From assembly GCA_965116715.1 (NCBI GenBank), contig OZ220724.1, forward strand, positions 2,542,001-2,606,000: a stretch of DNA of 64,000 nt, in the 5' to 3' direction. This stretch comes from Poriferisodalis sp965116715 (GTDB taxonomy: Bacteria > Actinomycetota > Acidimicrobiia > Acidimicrobiales > Poriferisodalaceae). The notes below the pieces were generated by a model. The model was not told the DNA's origin, did no database searches, and saw only the letters and a program-made list of their open reading frames with translations. A program made the position numbers and the translations under genes. Numbering within the stretch: the first letter of the stretch is position 1; every line of letters starts with the position of its first letter. This document shows positions 41,310-49,716 of this stretch, piece by piece.

Positions 41310-44300
41310 ATGCGTCCGCCCGAGGACATGCCGCCTCCGTCGTCAGAGCCGCCAGGGGGACCCCAAGGACCCCAAGGCCCCCAGCGGCCGCAAGGTCCCG
41401 GTGGCCCCAGCCGGATGCCACGCCGCCCACGCGGCCTCACCCGGTTCCGCCTGATCATCGGCATCATCGTCGCGGCCGGCCTCATCCTGCTGTTCTCCAT
41501 CCGGGGCCTCGCCGGCTTCTGGACCGACTACCTGTGGTTCGACAGCCTCGGCTACGCCTCGGTGTGGTGGAAGGTGCTGTGGGCCAAGATCGGCCTCGGC
41601 CTGCTGTTCACGGCGATCTTCTTCGTCCTGCTGTGGGTGAACCTGTTCATCGCCGAACGCCTCGCCGCTCGCGCCACGCCGGCGGGCCCGGCCGAGGACA
41701 TCGCCGCCCGCTGGCATCAGATCTCCCGCCGTCGCCGCAGCCTCATCCGCATCGGCGTCTCGCTGGTCCTCGCCTTCATGGTCGGCACCGGCGTGTCGGG
41801 CCAGTGGGAGGCGTGGCTGTTCTTCATCAACGCCACCGACTTCGGCCTCACCGACCCGCAGTTCGGCCGCGACGTCGGCTTCTACATCTTCCGCCTGCCG
41901 TTCTTCAATTTCCTGGTCGGCTGGGCGTTCGCCGCGGTGCTGGTGACGTTCATCTTCACCACCATCTGGCACTACCTGAACGGTGCGATCCGGATGCAGG
42001 CCCCCACCGGCAGCCGGGTGCAGCCGCAGGTGAAGGCGCATCTGTCGCTGCTGCTGGGCCTGCTGGCGCTCATCAAGGCGGTCGGCTACTACTTCGACCA
42101 GTTCGAGCTGACGCTGTCCACCCGGGGCTTCGTGGACGGCGCCACCTACACCGACGTGAACGCCCAGCTGCCGGTGCTGCGGCTGCTGATGGTGATCAGC
42201 CTGTTCAGCTTCCTGCTGCTGGTGGTGAACATCTGGCGGCGCGGCTTCACCTACCCCGTGATCGCCGTGGCGCTGTGGGTGGTGATCGCCGGCCTGGCGG
42301 GTGCGGCCTACCCGGCCATCGTCCAGCGCTTCCAGGTGGAGCCCTCGGAGTCCACCCGCGAGGCGCCCTACATCGAGCGCAACATCGAGATGACCCGCAT
42401 CGCGCTCGGGCTCGACAACGTCACCCAGAGCGAGTTCAACTACGAACCGGAGCTGACCGCCACCGACATCGAGAACAACTTCGACACGGTGCGCAACGTG
42501 CGGCTGCTCGACCCCGCCGTCATGCAGGACACGTTCCAGCAGACCCAGGGCATCAAGAGCTTCTACGACTTCCGCGACATCGACGTGGACCGCTACGAGA
42601 TCGACGGCCAGATCACCCAGATCGTGCTGTCGGCCCGTGAGCTGCGCCCCACCGAGCTGCCCACCGACACGTGGGAGACCGAACACGTCGCCTACACCCA
42701 CGGCTACGGCGTGGCGGCAGCGCCGGCCAACGGGGTCGACGCCAACGGCCGCCCGGCCTATGCGCTGGGCGACATCCCGGGGGTGACCGCGCCGGGCGCG
42801 GAGGTGCTCGAGCTCGACGAGCCGGGCCTGTACGTGGGCGAGGGCCTCGACGGCTACGCCATCGTGGGCGCCCAGCGGGCCGAGGTCGACTACCAGGACG
42901 ACGACGACCGCACCGAGACGACGCGCTACGACGGCGCCGACGGGGTGGGCATCGGCGGTTTCTTCCGGCGGCTGGCGTACGCGGTGCGCTTCGCCGAGCC
43001 GAACCTGCTGGTGTCGGGCGAGATCCAGGGCGAGAGTCGGATCCTCTACAACCGCGACATCACCCAGCGGGTGCAGCTGCTGGCGCCGTTCCTGTCGTAC
43101 GACAACGACCCCTATCCCGTCGTGCTCGACGGGAAGGTGAAGTGGGTGCTCGACGCCTACACCTCCACCACGCAGTTCCCGTACGCGCAGCGCACCAACT
43201 CGCGGGCGGCGACGCTGGGAAGCGACCTGCGAGCTCCGTTCAACTACGTGCGCAACTCGGTGAAGGCCGTGGTGGATGCGCACGACGGCACGGTCACGTT
43301 CTACGTGGTGGATCGCAGCGATCCGATTGTGCAGTCGTACATGAAGCAGTTCCCGGCGCTGTTCGCCGAGGACGATCCGCCCGCTGAGCTGCAGGAGCAC
43401 TTCCGCTATCCCGAGGACCTGTTCCGGGTGCAGACCGATGCGTGGGGCCGCTACCGCCTGAGCGACCCGTCGGAGTTCTACGACGCTGCCGGTGCGTGGG
43501 CGGTGGCGCAGGACCCGGGCGACTCGATCGGCCAGACCACGGTCGAGACCGTGCGCGATGAGACGACCGGGCAGGTGATCGCCACGGTCGAGGCACGTAT
43601 CTCGCCGCAGTACCTGCTGTTCCGATTGCCCGGCGACGACGATGCGTCGTTTGTGATCTTCCGGCCGTTCGTGCCGTTCTCCGAGGATGACTCGCGCAAG
43701 AACCTCGAAGGCTTCATGGTGGTCCACAACGACCCGGATCGCTATGGCGACATCGAGGTGTTCGAGATCCGGTCGGATCAGCCGATCGACGGTCCTGCGC
43801 TGTTCAACTCGAACATCCAGACTGAGGAGGAGATCTCCGAGCGGCTGACGCTGCTGAACCAGAACGGCTCGGTGGTGCGGCCCGGCAACCTGCTGCTGAT
43901 CCCGGTGGAGAACTCGCTGCTGTACGTGCGGCCGCTGTTCATTGCGGCCACCGGGCCGACCGCGGTGCCCGAGCTGCAGCTGGTGATCGCCGGCATCGGC
44001 TCGAACGTGGTGATCTCCGAAACGTTCGAAGGAGCGCTCGAGAAGGCCATCGGTGCCAGCATCGACATCGGCAACGGGACGGTGCGCCGACCCGATCAAG
44101 CATCCGATGCGCCCGCCGCCGAAGACGAAGCGCCGGCTGCCGCCGAGCCCGACGATGCCGCCGATGACGAACCGGCGACCACGCCCGAGACCGGCTCGGT
44201 GAGCGATCTGCTCGAACGTGCCGCGAGGGCGTTCGAGCGTGCCGATGCCGCCCTGCGCGAGGGTGACTTGGCCGCCTACCAGGAGGCCGTCGACGAGGCC

Positions 44301-44354
44301 GAGGGCCTTATCGCCCGAGCCGCCCGCATCCTCGAACAAGCCGCCACCGGCTAA
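41310..44354 (+). CDS. UPF0182 family integral membrane protein
   Basis: A 1014-residue UPF0182 protein, a family seen in actinobacteria and cyanobacteria, of unknown function. After a Pro-rich cytoplasmic start (PPSSEPPGGPQGPQ) it has about seven membrane segments in residues 45-345, beginning RLIIGIIVAAGLILLFSIRG. A large soluble domain then follows, with ESTREAPYIERNIEMTRIAL and conserved RTNSRAATLGSDLR. The C-terminal 100 residues are acidic and Ala-rich with a coiled-coil-like end. The opposite strand also carries a long open frame, which is a shadow. Confidence 0.92.
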   Translation: MRPPEDMPPPSSEPPGGPQGPQGPQRPQGPGGPSRMPRRPRGLTRFRLIIGIIVAAGLILLFSIRGLAGFWTDYLWFDSLGYASVWWKVLWAKIGLGLLFTAIFFVLLWVNLFIAERLAARATPAGPAEDIAARWHQISRRRRSLIRIGVSLVLAFMVGTGVSGQWEAWLFFINATDFGLTDPQFGRDVGFYIFRLPFFNFLVGWAFAAVLVTFIFTTIWHYLNGAIRMQAPTGSRVQPQVKAHLSLLLGLLALIKAVGYYFDQFELTLSTRGFVDGATYTDVNAQLPVLRLLMVISLFSFLLLVVNIWRRGFTYPVIAVALWVVIAGLAGAAYPAIVQRFQVEPSESTREAPYIERNIEMTRIALGLDNVTQSEFNYEPELTATDIENNFDTVRNVRLLDPAVMQDTFQQTQGIKSFYDFRDIDVDRYEIDGQITQIVLSARELRPTELPTDTWETEHVAYTHGYGVAAAPANGVDANGRPAYALGDIPGVTAPGAEVLELDEPGLYVGEGLDGYAIVGAQRAEVDYQDDDDRTETTRYDGADGVGIGGFFRRLAYAVRFAEPNLLVSGEIQGESRILYNRDITQRVQLLAPFLSYDNDPYPVVLDGKVKWVLDAYTSTTQFPYAQRTNSRAATLGSDLRAPFNYVRNSVKAVVDAHDGTVTFYVVDRSDPIVQSYMKQFPALFAEDDPPAELQEHFRYPEDLFRVQTDAWGRYRLSDPSEFYDAAGAWAVAQDPGDSIGQTTVETVRDETTGQVIATVEARISPQYLLFRLPGDDDASFVIFRPFVPFSEDDSRKNLEGFMVVHNDPDRYGDIEVFEIRSDQPIDGPALFNSNIQTEEEISERLTLLNQNGSVVRPGNLLLIPVENSLLYVRPLFIAATGPTAVPELQLVIAGIGSNVVISETFEGALEKAIGASIDIGNGTVRRPDQASDAPAAEDEAPAAAEPDDAADDEPATTPETGSVSDLLERAARAFERADAALREGDLAAYQEAVDEAEGLIARAARILEQAATG

Positions 44355-44358
44355 GGCC

Positions 44359-44580
44359 GTGGATAGTGACGCGGCTCGGCCCAACAACGGTACGTACGGG
44401 CCGACGTCATCTGCTCGAGCACGGTCACAGCTCCGCGAGCTAATTCTCGACGGCGCCACCGGTCCAGTCGTCGGGCAAGCTGATGAGCGCTACTTCGCGT
44501 CGCTCCGGGACCGCATTCGATCAAAGAATGCGGTCCAGCAACCGCCAGCCGGCGAGGGTCCAGACTCCGAGACGTCCTAA
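44359..44580 (+). CDS. Small ParD-like antitoxin candidate without a visible toxin
   Basis: A 73-residue basic/acidic protein from GTG 44359. Its central part, SQLRELILDGATGPVVGQAD followed by ERYFASLRDRIR, resembles the C-terminal arm of ParD/RHH antitoxins (LR-LI-eG-dSGP ... f--lr-ri). The N-terminal DNA-binding part is weak. No ParE-like gene follows; the initiator tRNA lies next. It could be an orphan antitoxin or a chance open frame. The start is 5 bp after the UPF0182 stop, so it may be cotranscribed. Confidence 0.5.
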   Translation: MDSDAARPNNGTYGPTSSARARSQLRELILDGATGPVVGQADERYFASLRDRIRSKNAVQQPPAGEGPDSETS

Positions 44581-44670
44581 GCCTCAGCAGACTTCGATCC
44601 TCAGCTGAGCGAATTCCCGCGCGCAGCCTTGCCGGTTTTGAGGGGCCGCTGGTAGTGTGATCGGTCTCGC

Positions 44671-44747
44671 CGCGGGGTGGAGCAGTCTGGAAGCTCGTCG
44701 GGCTCATAACCCGAAGGTCGCAGGTTCAAATCCTGCCCCCGCCACCA
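44671..44747 (+). tRNA. Initiator tRNA-fMet (CAU)
   Basis: A 77-nt cloverleaf with encoded CCA. The anticodon loop CTCATAA is closed by TCGGG/CCCGA, giving the three consecutive G-C pairs of initiators. The D stem GAGC/GCTC has the initiator A11-U24 pair, the T arm is GCAGG-TTCAAAT-CCTGC, and positions 1 and 72 (C and C) are unpaired. All these mark initiator rather than elongator tRNA-Met. Confidence 0.97.
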
Positions 44748-44752
44748 ACCAG

Positions 44753-44785
44753 CAAGCCCCGGGAGTCCCGCTCCGGGGCTTGTTT
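44753..44785 (+). terminator. Intrinsic terminator after tRNA-fMet
   Basis: CAAGCCCCGG (44753-44762) pairs with CCGGGGCTTG (44773-44782), followed by TTT. It lies 6 nt after the tRNA and is a clear Rho-independent hairpin. Confidence 0.85.
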
Positions 44786-44895
44786 CGTGTCGCTCAGTGT
44801 CCGCGTCGAGCGCCTCCGGAACGTACTGTCAGATCGCACTGCATCGCCGATGTGCAACTGAAGCGAACTCAGCATCTACCGTCCAACTGAGCGGT

Positions 44896-45255
44896 ATGGA
44901 CAGGACGGCGAGGGACCGACGGGCAAGACCACTCGACGACTTGCGGGTGCAGCACCCGACGCCGGTTCAGGTTCCCCGATGGCTTGTGTGGGCGCTCATT
45001 GCGGCTGGGGTCGCGTACACGGCGCTGTTCGTGGTCGCATTGACGGGAACCGCCATCCCGGATCCATGCGATGACGTCCACGAGTCGCCCTACACCGTGC
45101 TCAACGTCGGCGTCGTGGCCGGGAGCATCGCTGGGTCCCTGGTCGCCGGTCATCTGTTGCTGGCGCGGTGGTGGCTGCTGATGCCGTACGCCGCAGGAGC
45201 GCTGCAGGCGCTCATCTGGTACTGGTTGCTCGTGATTCCGAAGGGAACGTGCTGA
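44896..45255 (+). CDS. Small integral membrane protein, unknown family
   Basis: A 119-residue protein with three predicted membrane segments: WLVWALIAAGVAYTALFVVA, VLNVGVVAGSIAGSLVAGHL and LLMPYAAGALQALIWYWLLV. The N-terminus (MDRTARDRRARPLDDL) is charged and probably cytoplasmic. ATG 44896 is used; the open frame begins at 44797 but the extension overlaps nothing family-like. I do not recognise the family. Confidence 0.6.
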   Translation: MDRTARDRRARPLDDLRVQHPTPVQVPRWLVWALIAAGVAYTALFVVALTGTAIPDPCDDVHESPYTVLNVGVVAGSIAGSLVAGHLLLARWWLLMPYAAGALQALIWYWLLVIPKGTC

Positions 45256-45308
45256 CGGCACAAGCTGACACTGGCCCCTAGCCCGCAGCTGCCGATGGAA
45301 TGGGCCGG

Positions 45309-45370
45309 AAACGACTTGGGCGGGGGCTGGGCAGCTCGGTACGTTGCGAGGCGTGGTTGTGCGGCAGCTG
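45309..45370 (+). repeat. Direct repeat R1, upstream of mazEF
   Basis: This 62-bp segment matches 45961-46022 at 54 of 62 positions with no gaps, in the same orientation. R2 contains the start of the GNAT gene (GTG GTT GTG CGG CAG TTG). R1 carries the same codons, open in frame into the antitoxin gene at 45419. It therefore looks like a duplicated promoter and 5' coding end. Confidence 0.8.
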
Positions 45371-45418
45371 CAGGTGTGGGGCGATGAGTTGGAGTGCGCG
45401 ATAGGTATATTCATTGGT

Positions 45419-45640
45419 ATGCCTGAATCGACTACCATCAAGGTCTCGGTGCAGACGCGGGATGCGTTGCGTCAGCTTGCCGATCGGGAAGGGCTCACTT
45501 TCGATGCGCAGATCGAGAAGCTGATCCGGCGGGAGCGGCGCCGCATCATCGGGGCTCAGCTCGCGAGCGCCCCGCTCGATCCCGACGACGAAGCTGTGCT
45601 CGATGCGTCCGTGAGCGATGTCGCCGATGCGAGCGGGTGA
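45419..45640 (+). CDS. MazE/RHH-type antitoxin
   Basis: A 73-residue antitoxin. It begins MPESTTIKVSVQTRDALRQL, a ribbon-helix-helix pattern (TIKVSVQTRDAL, then LTFDAQIEKLIRRERRR), and has an acidic C-terminal arm (PLDPDDEAVLDASVSDVAD) of the kind that neutralises MazF. The frame is open back into repeat R1, but ATG 45419 is the natural start. It overlaps the toxin gene by 23 nt, the usual coupled arrangement. Confidence 0.8.
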   Translation: MPESTTIKVSVQTRDALRQLADREGLTFDAQIEKLIRRERRRIIGAQLASAPLDPDDEAVLDASVSDVADASG

Positions 45641-45941
45641 CGTCGTCCGCTGCGATTTCGGGACGCCGGCACGAGGCGAGCCGGGGTTCGTGCGACCCGC
45701 GATCGTCGTCACGTCTGATGATGTGCTCGAGTTCCGGCAGCATGCGATCGTGGTCGTTCCCTGTACGACCACGAGACGCGGCTGGCTGAGCGAGGTCGAC
45801 GTCGCAGGCTTCGGTGTCGCCCAGGCGCACCTGCCCACGACACTCAGCGTCGACCGCGTCGTCGAGGTGACGGAGTCGAACATCGGCCGCGTCGCGCTGC
45901 GACAGATCCGCGAACTCATCGCCGACCTGATCGGACTCTGA
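45618..45941 (+). CDS. MazF/PemK-type endoribonuclease toxin
   Basis: A 107-residue toxin of the MazF/PemK/CcdB-fold family, which cleaves mRNA at short motifs and arrests growth. It has MRAGDVVRCDFGTPARGEPG, then RPAIVVTSDDVLE, then VVPCTTTRRGW, with the later segment LPTTLSVDRVVEVTESNIGRV. ATG 45618 or ATG 45627 may start it; both overlap the antitoxin. The pair lies between two copies of a 62-bp direct repeat, suggesting cassette-like insertion in front of the GNAT gene. Confidence 0.86.
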   Translation: MSPMRAGDVVRCDFGTPARGEPGFVRPAIVVTSDDVLEFRQHAIVVVPCTTTRRGWLSEVDVAGFGVAQAHLPTTLSVDRVVEVTESNIGRVALRQIRELIADLIGL

Positions 45942-45960
45942 GCGAGCCGTCCGCCGTTCC

Positions 45961-46022
45961 AAACGACTTGGGCTGCGGCTATGCGGCTCTGTACGTTGCA
46001 AGGCGTGGTTGTGCGGCAGTTG
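45961..46022 (+). repeat. Direct repeat R2, upstream and start of the GNAT gene
   Basis: Second copy of the 62-bp repeat (see 45309-45370). It spans the leader and first six codons of the acetyltransferase gene. Mismatches with R1 are scattered single bases, so the duplication is not brand new. Confidence 0.8.
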
Positions 46023-46511
46023 GAAGCGTCGGAGGTGGACGTCTACCGATCCATTCGGCTGCGGGCGCTGGAGTGCGACGCCGCGGCGTTCGAATCGACG
46101 TACGAACGCGAGGCGTCGTTTGATGACGCAACTTGGCGCAGCCGGCTTGCATCGTTCGCCGGCCGACCCGGTGCGGTCTTCGTGGTCGAAATTGCTGGCC
46201 GTGCCGAGGCGATGATGGGCATCGGCCAGGGCCCAATCGAGACGCAGGCGGTCGTCTGGGGCATGTGGGTGGCCCCTACCTTCCGTCGCCGGGGGTATGG
46301 AGAGCAACTGCTCGCAGCCGGTTTCGCCTGGACCCGAGACCTCGGGCTCGAGTCCATCTCGCTCGACGTGTTTCCCGCCAACACCGCCGCGGTAGCGCTC
46401 TACCAAGCTGCTGGCTTTCGTGCGCCAGCCGCAGACGATGCACCGACAGACTCCGGTGAAGCTCTGACCCTGCTGCTGTCAGTCGATTCGCTCCGATCGA
46501 AATTCGACTGA
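46005..46511 (+). CDS. GNAT-family N-acetyltransferase
   Basis: A 168-residue acetyltransferase using acetyl-CoA; the acceptor is unknown. It begins VVRQLEASEVDVYRSIRLRA. The acetyl-CoA pyrophosphate loop is in VAPTFRRRGYGEQLLAAGF (motif A, R-x2-G-x-G near residue 95), followed by SLDVFPANTAAVALYQAAGF (motif B). GTG 46005 is chosen on homology. The first codons lie in repeat R2, whose other copy sits before mazEF. Confidence 0.9.
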   Translation: MVVRQLEASEVDVYRSIRLRALECDAAAFESTYEREASFDDATWRSRLASFAGRPGAVFVVEIAGRAEAMMGIGQGPIETQAVVWGMWVAPTFRRRGYGEQLLAAGFAWTRDLGLESISLDVFPANTAAVALYQAAGFRAPAADDAPTDSGEALTLLLSVDSLRSKFD

Positions 46512-46654
46512 ATTCGGCGCCGGCCCGATCGTTGCAAGTGCCGATGACTGCCCCGGTGCAGATGCGGATGACGCACACGGCTTCTCGCAGCGCCAGTTGG
46601 TGCGGGTCCCAGCCGAAACCTTCAAGGGCTGTCTTTGGGCGGTCGTGCTGAGGT

Positions 46655-47242
46655 TCAGTTTCGGGCGAAGCTGAGCAGTGGGGAGATGTCGCCGCGGTCT
46701 GCGGTGCGCAGAGCGGTCAGGTACGTGTGGCGGAGCGCATCGGTTTCCAGGCCGAGGTGAGCGCCCCAGCTGAAGGGAGCCTGCCTGAGTGTTTGAACGA
46801 GGTAGTCGGCGCTGATGCGGCTGTGCCTGCCGTTGCCGTCGGGGAAGGGATGGATGGTGACGAGCCGATGGTGGAAGCGCACGGCGAGTTCGTCGGCTTC
46901 GAAGTATTCGCGCCTGACCCATTCCTTGGCGTCATCTGTGAGTGTTCGCAGGTCTGTGGCGATGTGAGCCGGGTCGACGCCGATGTTGGTGGCGCGCTGC
47001 CGGTACTTGCCAGCCCAGTTCCATACTTCGCCGAACATCGCCTTGTGCAGGCCACGCAGGTACATGTCGTCAAGGAGCCTGTCGACGGTGGGAGCGCGGC
47101 GTCTGAGTGCTTTGGCAATGTTGCGCTGTTCAGCGTCGTTGAGATCGTGGCGGGTCGCGATATGGCTGGGCAGCAGACCTTGGCGGTCCTCTTCGGACAG
47201 CGGGGTGTGCCCGTCGTCCTGTGGGAAGCGCCAGTCGCTCAT
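46655..47242 (-). CDS. Fic-domain protein (mobile mystery protein B)
   Basis: A 195-residue Fic protein, an AMP-transferase-type enzyme that modifies hydroxyl side chains of target proteins. The active-site motif is HPFPDGNGRHSR (about residues 135-146), preceded by LHKAMFGEVWNWAGKYRQ, the usual Fic helix region. Length and the partner gene fit the mobile mystery protein B family. ATG 47242 overlaps the stop of protein A by ATGA. It probably acts as the effector in a toxin-antitoxin-like pair, with protein A as regulator. Confidence 0.92.
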   Translation of the reverse strand: MSDWRFPQDDGHTPLSEEDRQGLLPSHIATRHDLNDAEQRNIAKALRRRAPTVDRLLDDMYLRGLHKAMFGEVWNWAGKYRQRATNIGVDPAHIATDLRTLTDDAKEWVRREYFEADELAVRFHHRLVTIHPFPDGNGRHSRISADYLVQTLRQAPFSWGAHLGLETDALRHTYLTALRTADRGDISPLLSFARN

Positions 47243-47700
47243 CGGCCTTGAGTGTCGCTCCACAGCCCGCGCTTCTCGGCGAGTTCGGCGGCGAGTTCTT
47301 CGATCTGCTGGGCGAGGTCTGCGTCGGTGGGCTGCTGATCTTCCAGCCGGGAGTGCTGAGTGATGCGGCGCAGTTGCTCGGTTGCTCGTCGCCGCGCCTG
47401 GTCCTTGACCATGGCGTCGAGGCTGGTGCGAGGCACGAGCGCATAGACGAGCTTGCAATCCAGTGCGGCAGCGGCACGCATCAGTGTGTCGAGCTTGATG
47501 GTCATGTTCTGCTCGCCGCGTTCGATCGCTGGCACGCGCTGCTGGCTGATTCCCATGCGGCGCGCGAGGTCGGCGCTTGACATGCCGAGGGCATCGCGCA
47601 ACGCCCGGATCCAGCCCATGTTCGGCCGCGCCAGATCAGCCACGCTTGTGAGGCGCTCGTCGAGACGGCTTCGGGCGACAGCTCGTTGGCTCTTCATCAT
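47239..47700 (-). CDS. HTH-domain protein (mobile mystery protein A)
   Basis: A 153-residue HTH protein. The XRE helix-turn-helix is at about residues 28-85: RALRDALGMSSADLARRMGI, then SQQRVPAIERGEQNMTIKLD, followed by TLMRAAAALDCKLVYALVP. This matches the mobile mystery protein A family, always linked to Fic protein B. ATG 47700 follows GAGGTCG. The strong AT-rich promoter upstream contains repeated ATAAGTTGT words that could be its operator, implying autoregulation. Confidence 0.9.
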   Translation of the reverse strand: MMKSQRAVARSRLDERLTSVADLARPNMGWIRALRDALGMSSADLARRMGISQQRVPAIERGEQNMTIKLDTLMRAAAALDCKLVYALVPRTSLDAMVKDQARRRATEQLRRITQHSRLEDQQPTDADLAQQIEELAAELAEKRGLWSDTQGR

Positions 47701-47743
47701 CGACCTCACAAGATCGGGCTTGATCCCAGTTATCTACAACTTA

Positions 47744-47772
47744 TTTATAGTAGAAAATGGAACTATAGACAA
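47744..47772 (-). promoter_or_regulatory. Promoter of the mobile mystery A/B pair
   Basis: On the minus strand TTGTCT (47772-47767) and TATAAA (47749-47744) are exactly 17 bp apart in an AT-rich island (47730-47815). The word ATAAGTTGT occurs twice in this strand, once across the -35 and once just after the -10, suggesting an operator for protein A. Confidence 0.65.
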
Positions 47773-47882
47773 CTTATATCTTGTCAATAAGTTCACTCTC
47801 GACAATCTATAGGCTGTCGGCAGATCTGGGGACAGCCGTCGGGATGGGGACTTCTTGTCCGGGCAGCTCGATACGGCGGGGC

Positions 47883-49250
47883 TTAGCTGGCCGTGGACGT
47901 CAGCAGATCTGCGACGTGGTTGGCGGTGCTCTCGCCGGTGGACAGAGCGCCATTGACCGACGGGATGCCCATGTAGTCGCCGGCCAGGAACAAGCTGTCG
48001 ATGGTGCCCGCAAGCTGGCCGGGCACCTCGGCCAGGGCGGCGAGCATCCCGGGTTCGCCCATGCACAGCGCCTCCTCCCAGCGGTACACGCGGAAGAACA
48101 GTCCCTCGTCGTCGGCGGGAAGCGCAGATCCTGGCGGCGCGTTCAAGCGAGCGGCGCCCAGCAGCTCTCGCTTGATCTGCTCATCGTCGAGCGGTAACAG
48201 CTCCTTGGCGCGGTCGCGCCCGATGAGCAGGTCCAGGATGCTGTGGCCGGGCGGCGCGCACGCGGGCAGGAACTTGGACCGGTCCATCAGCAGCGGCGCG
48301 TCGTCGTCCTCCGCGTAGATCGCGCCATGCCAGCCCGCAGGCAGCGGCGAGCGGTCGAGGCCGATCACCACCCGGCAGCCGGTCGAGTAGCTGACGGTTC
48401 CCAGCGCACGGCGGACTGCCTCCGGCAGCTCCGGCACGAGGTCTGCGACTTTCGTGCCGGGCACCGCGCAGATGACCGCGTCGGCCTCGATGGTCTCGCC
48501 GTCAGCCACCACACCGGTCGCTTTCCCGCCGTCAACGACGATCCTGCTGACTGGAGCCGAAACCCGGATGGCATCGGCGCACTCGGCGGCCAGCGCGGTG
48601 TTGAACGAGCCGATGCCCCGCTCGGGCATGAACACCTCGCCGTCGCTCAGCATCGTCTCGCCGATGTAGGCCCGCATCAGCGCCTGGCCAGCCGGCGCCG
48701 GATCGCCCAAGATCATCTTGAGCGGCCCGCTGAGCGTCACCTGCAGCTTGTGGGGCACCCCCAGCCGCGCCAGGTAGTGGCCGAAGCTCTCGTCGTCGTC
48801 GATCTCGGCGAGCGGGCTGTCGCCGGCGAAGCTCATGTACTCCGACTGGCGATGGATCTCGCGCATCACCTTGGCGCCGGCCCGGAAGCCCGACGGCGAC
48901 AGGAAGCCCATCGCTGCCGCCGCAGGCAGCTGCCGGATGAAGCTCCCCAGCGACTGGTCCGGCGTGGTGGTCACCCAGCGCCCGCCGCGCAGGTGGCCGA
49001 ACTTCATCTGCGAGCGCACCAGCGGCAGGCCCAGCTCCTCGCATATCCGGAATGCGGTGTCGTAGGTAGCGGTGAAGACGAAGGCGCCCATGTCCACCGA
49101 GAACCCATCGACCTGCTCGCCCTTGCCGCGCCCGCCCGCTCGGTCGGACGCCTCGAGCAGCAGGTGAGTGATGCCGCGCTTGCGCAGCGTGTAGGCGGCG
49201 CTGAGCCCGGCGAAGCCCCCGCCGACGATGACAACCCGCTCTGTGCTCAT
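47883..49250 (-). CDS. FAD-dependent amine oxidase / protoporphyrinogen oxidase-like protein
   Basis: A 455-residue flavoprotein of the NAD(P)-binding Rossmann amine-oxidase family. It has VVIVGGGFAGLSAAYTLRKR, then LLEASDRAGGRGKGEQVDGF (second FAD-contacting motif). The C-terminal SLFLAGDYMGIPSVNGALST with GESTANHVADLL closes the FAD site. Relatives include phytoene desaturases, protoporphyrinogen oxidase and amine oxidases; the sequence does not allow a choice. ATG 49250 is a clean family start. It lies divergent from the ABC transporter operon. Confidence 0.85.
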   Translation of the reverse strand: MSTERVVIVGGGFAGLSAAYTLRKRGITHLLLEASDRAGGRGKGEQVDGFSVDMGAFVFTATYDTAFRICEELGLPLVRSQMKFGHLRGGRWVTTTPDQSLGSFIRQLPAAAAMGFLSPSGFRAGAKVMREIHRQSEYMSFAGDSPLAEIDDDESFGHYLARLGVPHKLQVTLSGPLKMILGDPAPAGQALMRAYIGETMLSDGEVFMPERGIGSFNTALAAECADAIRVSAPVSRIVVDGGKATGVVADGETIEADAVICAVPGTKVADLVPELPEAVRRALGTVSYSTGCRVVIGLDRSPLPAGWHGAIYAEDDDAPLLMDRSKFLPACAPPGHSILDLLIGRDRAKELLPLDDEQIKRELLGAARLNAPPGSALPADDEGLFFRVYRWEEALCMGEPGMLAALAEVPGQLAGTIDSLFLAGDYMGIPSVNGALSTGESTANHVADLLTSTAS

Positions 49251-49251
49251 G

Positions 49252-49716
49252 CGACCGGCTCCCTTCTCGCTGGCGCAGGCGCCCGCTGCAATGGAACGTT
49301 ATGAGGCTGAGCCGGCCAGGCTCAACTGCCGCCGTGTGAAATCGACCCTGAGGTCGCCGTGCACGTACGCCTGGGGTCCGGCCCGTTTGCGCAGCGCAGC
49401 TTGGACCATCGCGATGAGCTCGACAGATGGATCACACATTGTTCACAACATGAGTTTCTGCGCGATGTGGTCGATGTTTGCGCGCCCAATTCCGCGATTT
49501 TTGGCTCCAGGAATACGAGATTTGGTAACCATGACGGTTTTAGTGTGGTTCTAGGTTATGCTACTCTGAGGAAAGTCACTGTCGATAGTTTTTTGGACTA
49601 CCAAAGTGGGGGAGAAACAAATTGAGCGTTCGGTTCTGCCCAAAGAACCGACGTCAACACAGCTTCAGCCCGGGTCCGACGGACAAGTGGGGCAACACTC
49701 AGAACTGGAGGATGCG
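49252..49716. other. Long leader/intergenic region before the ABC transporter operon
   Basis: About 465 bp without a supported gene. The part from 49480 to 49630 is AT-rich and likely holds the operon promoter; TTTAGT (49539) and TACTCT (49562) are 17 bp apart but weak. An inverted repeat CGGTTCT/AGAACCG (49631-49637, 49644-49650) could form a small leader hairpin. A long leader is plausible for an osmotically regulated operon. Confidence 0.4.

Noticed and set aside
41343..44459. A 1038-codon open frame on the minus strand opposite the UPF0182 gene
   Set aside because: Its translation is low-complexity (His, Arg, Asp and Val rich) with no family pattern, while the plus-strand frame encodes a clear UPF0182 protein. 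It is a third-position GC shadow.
45301..46022. Integron attC sites at the 62-bp repeats
   Set aside because: The repeats contain GTTGTGC, somewhat like a core site, but I could not find matched L'/L'' and R'/R'' arms that fold into an attC hairpin, and no integrase is present. Kept only as a direct repeat.
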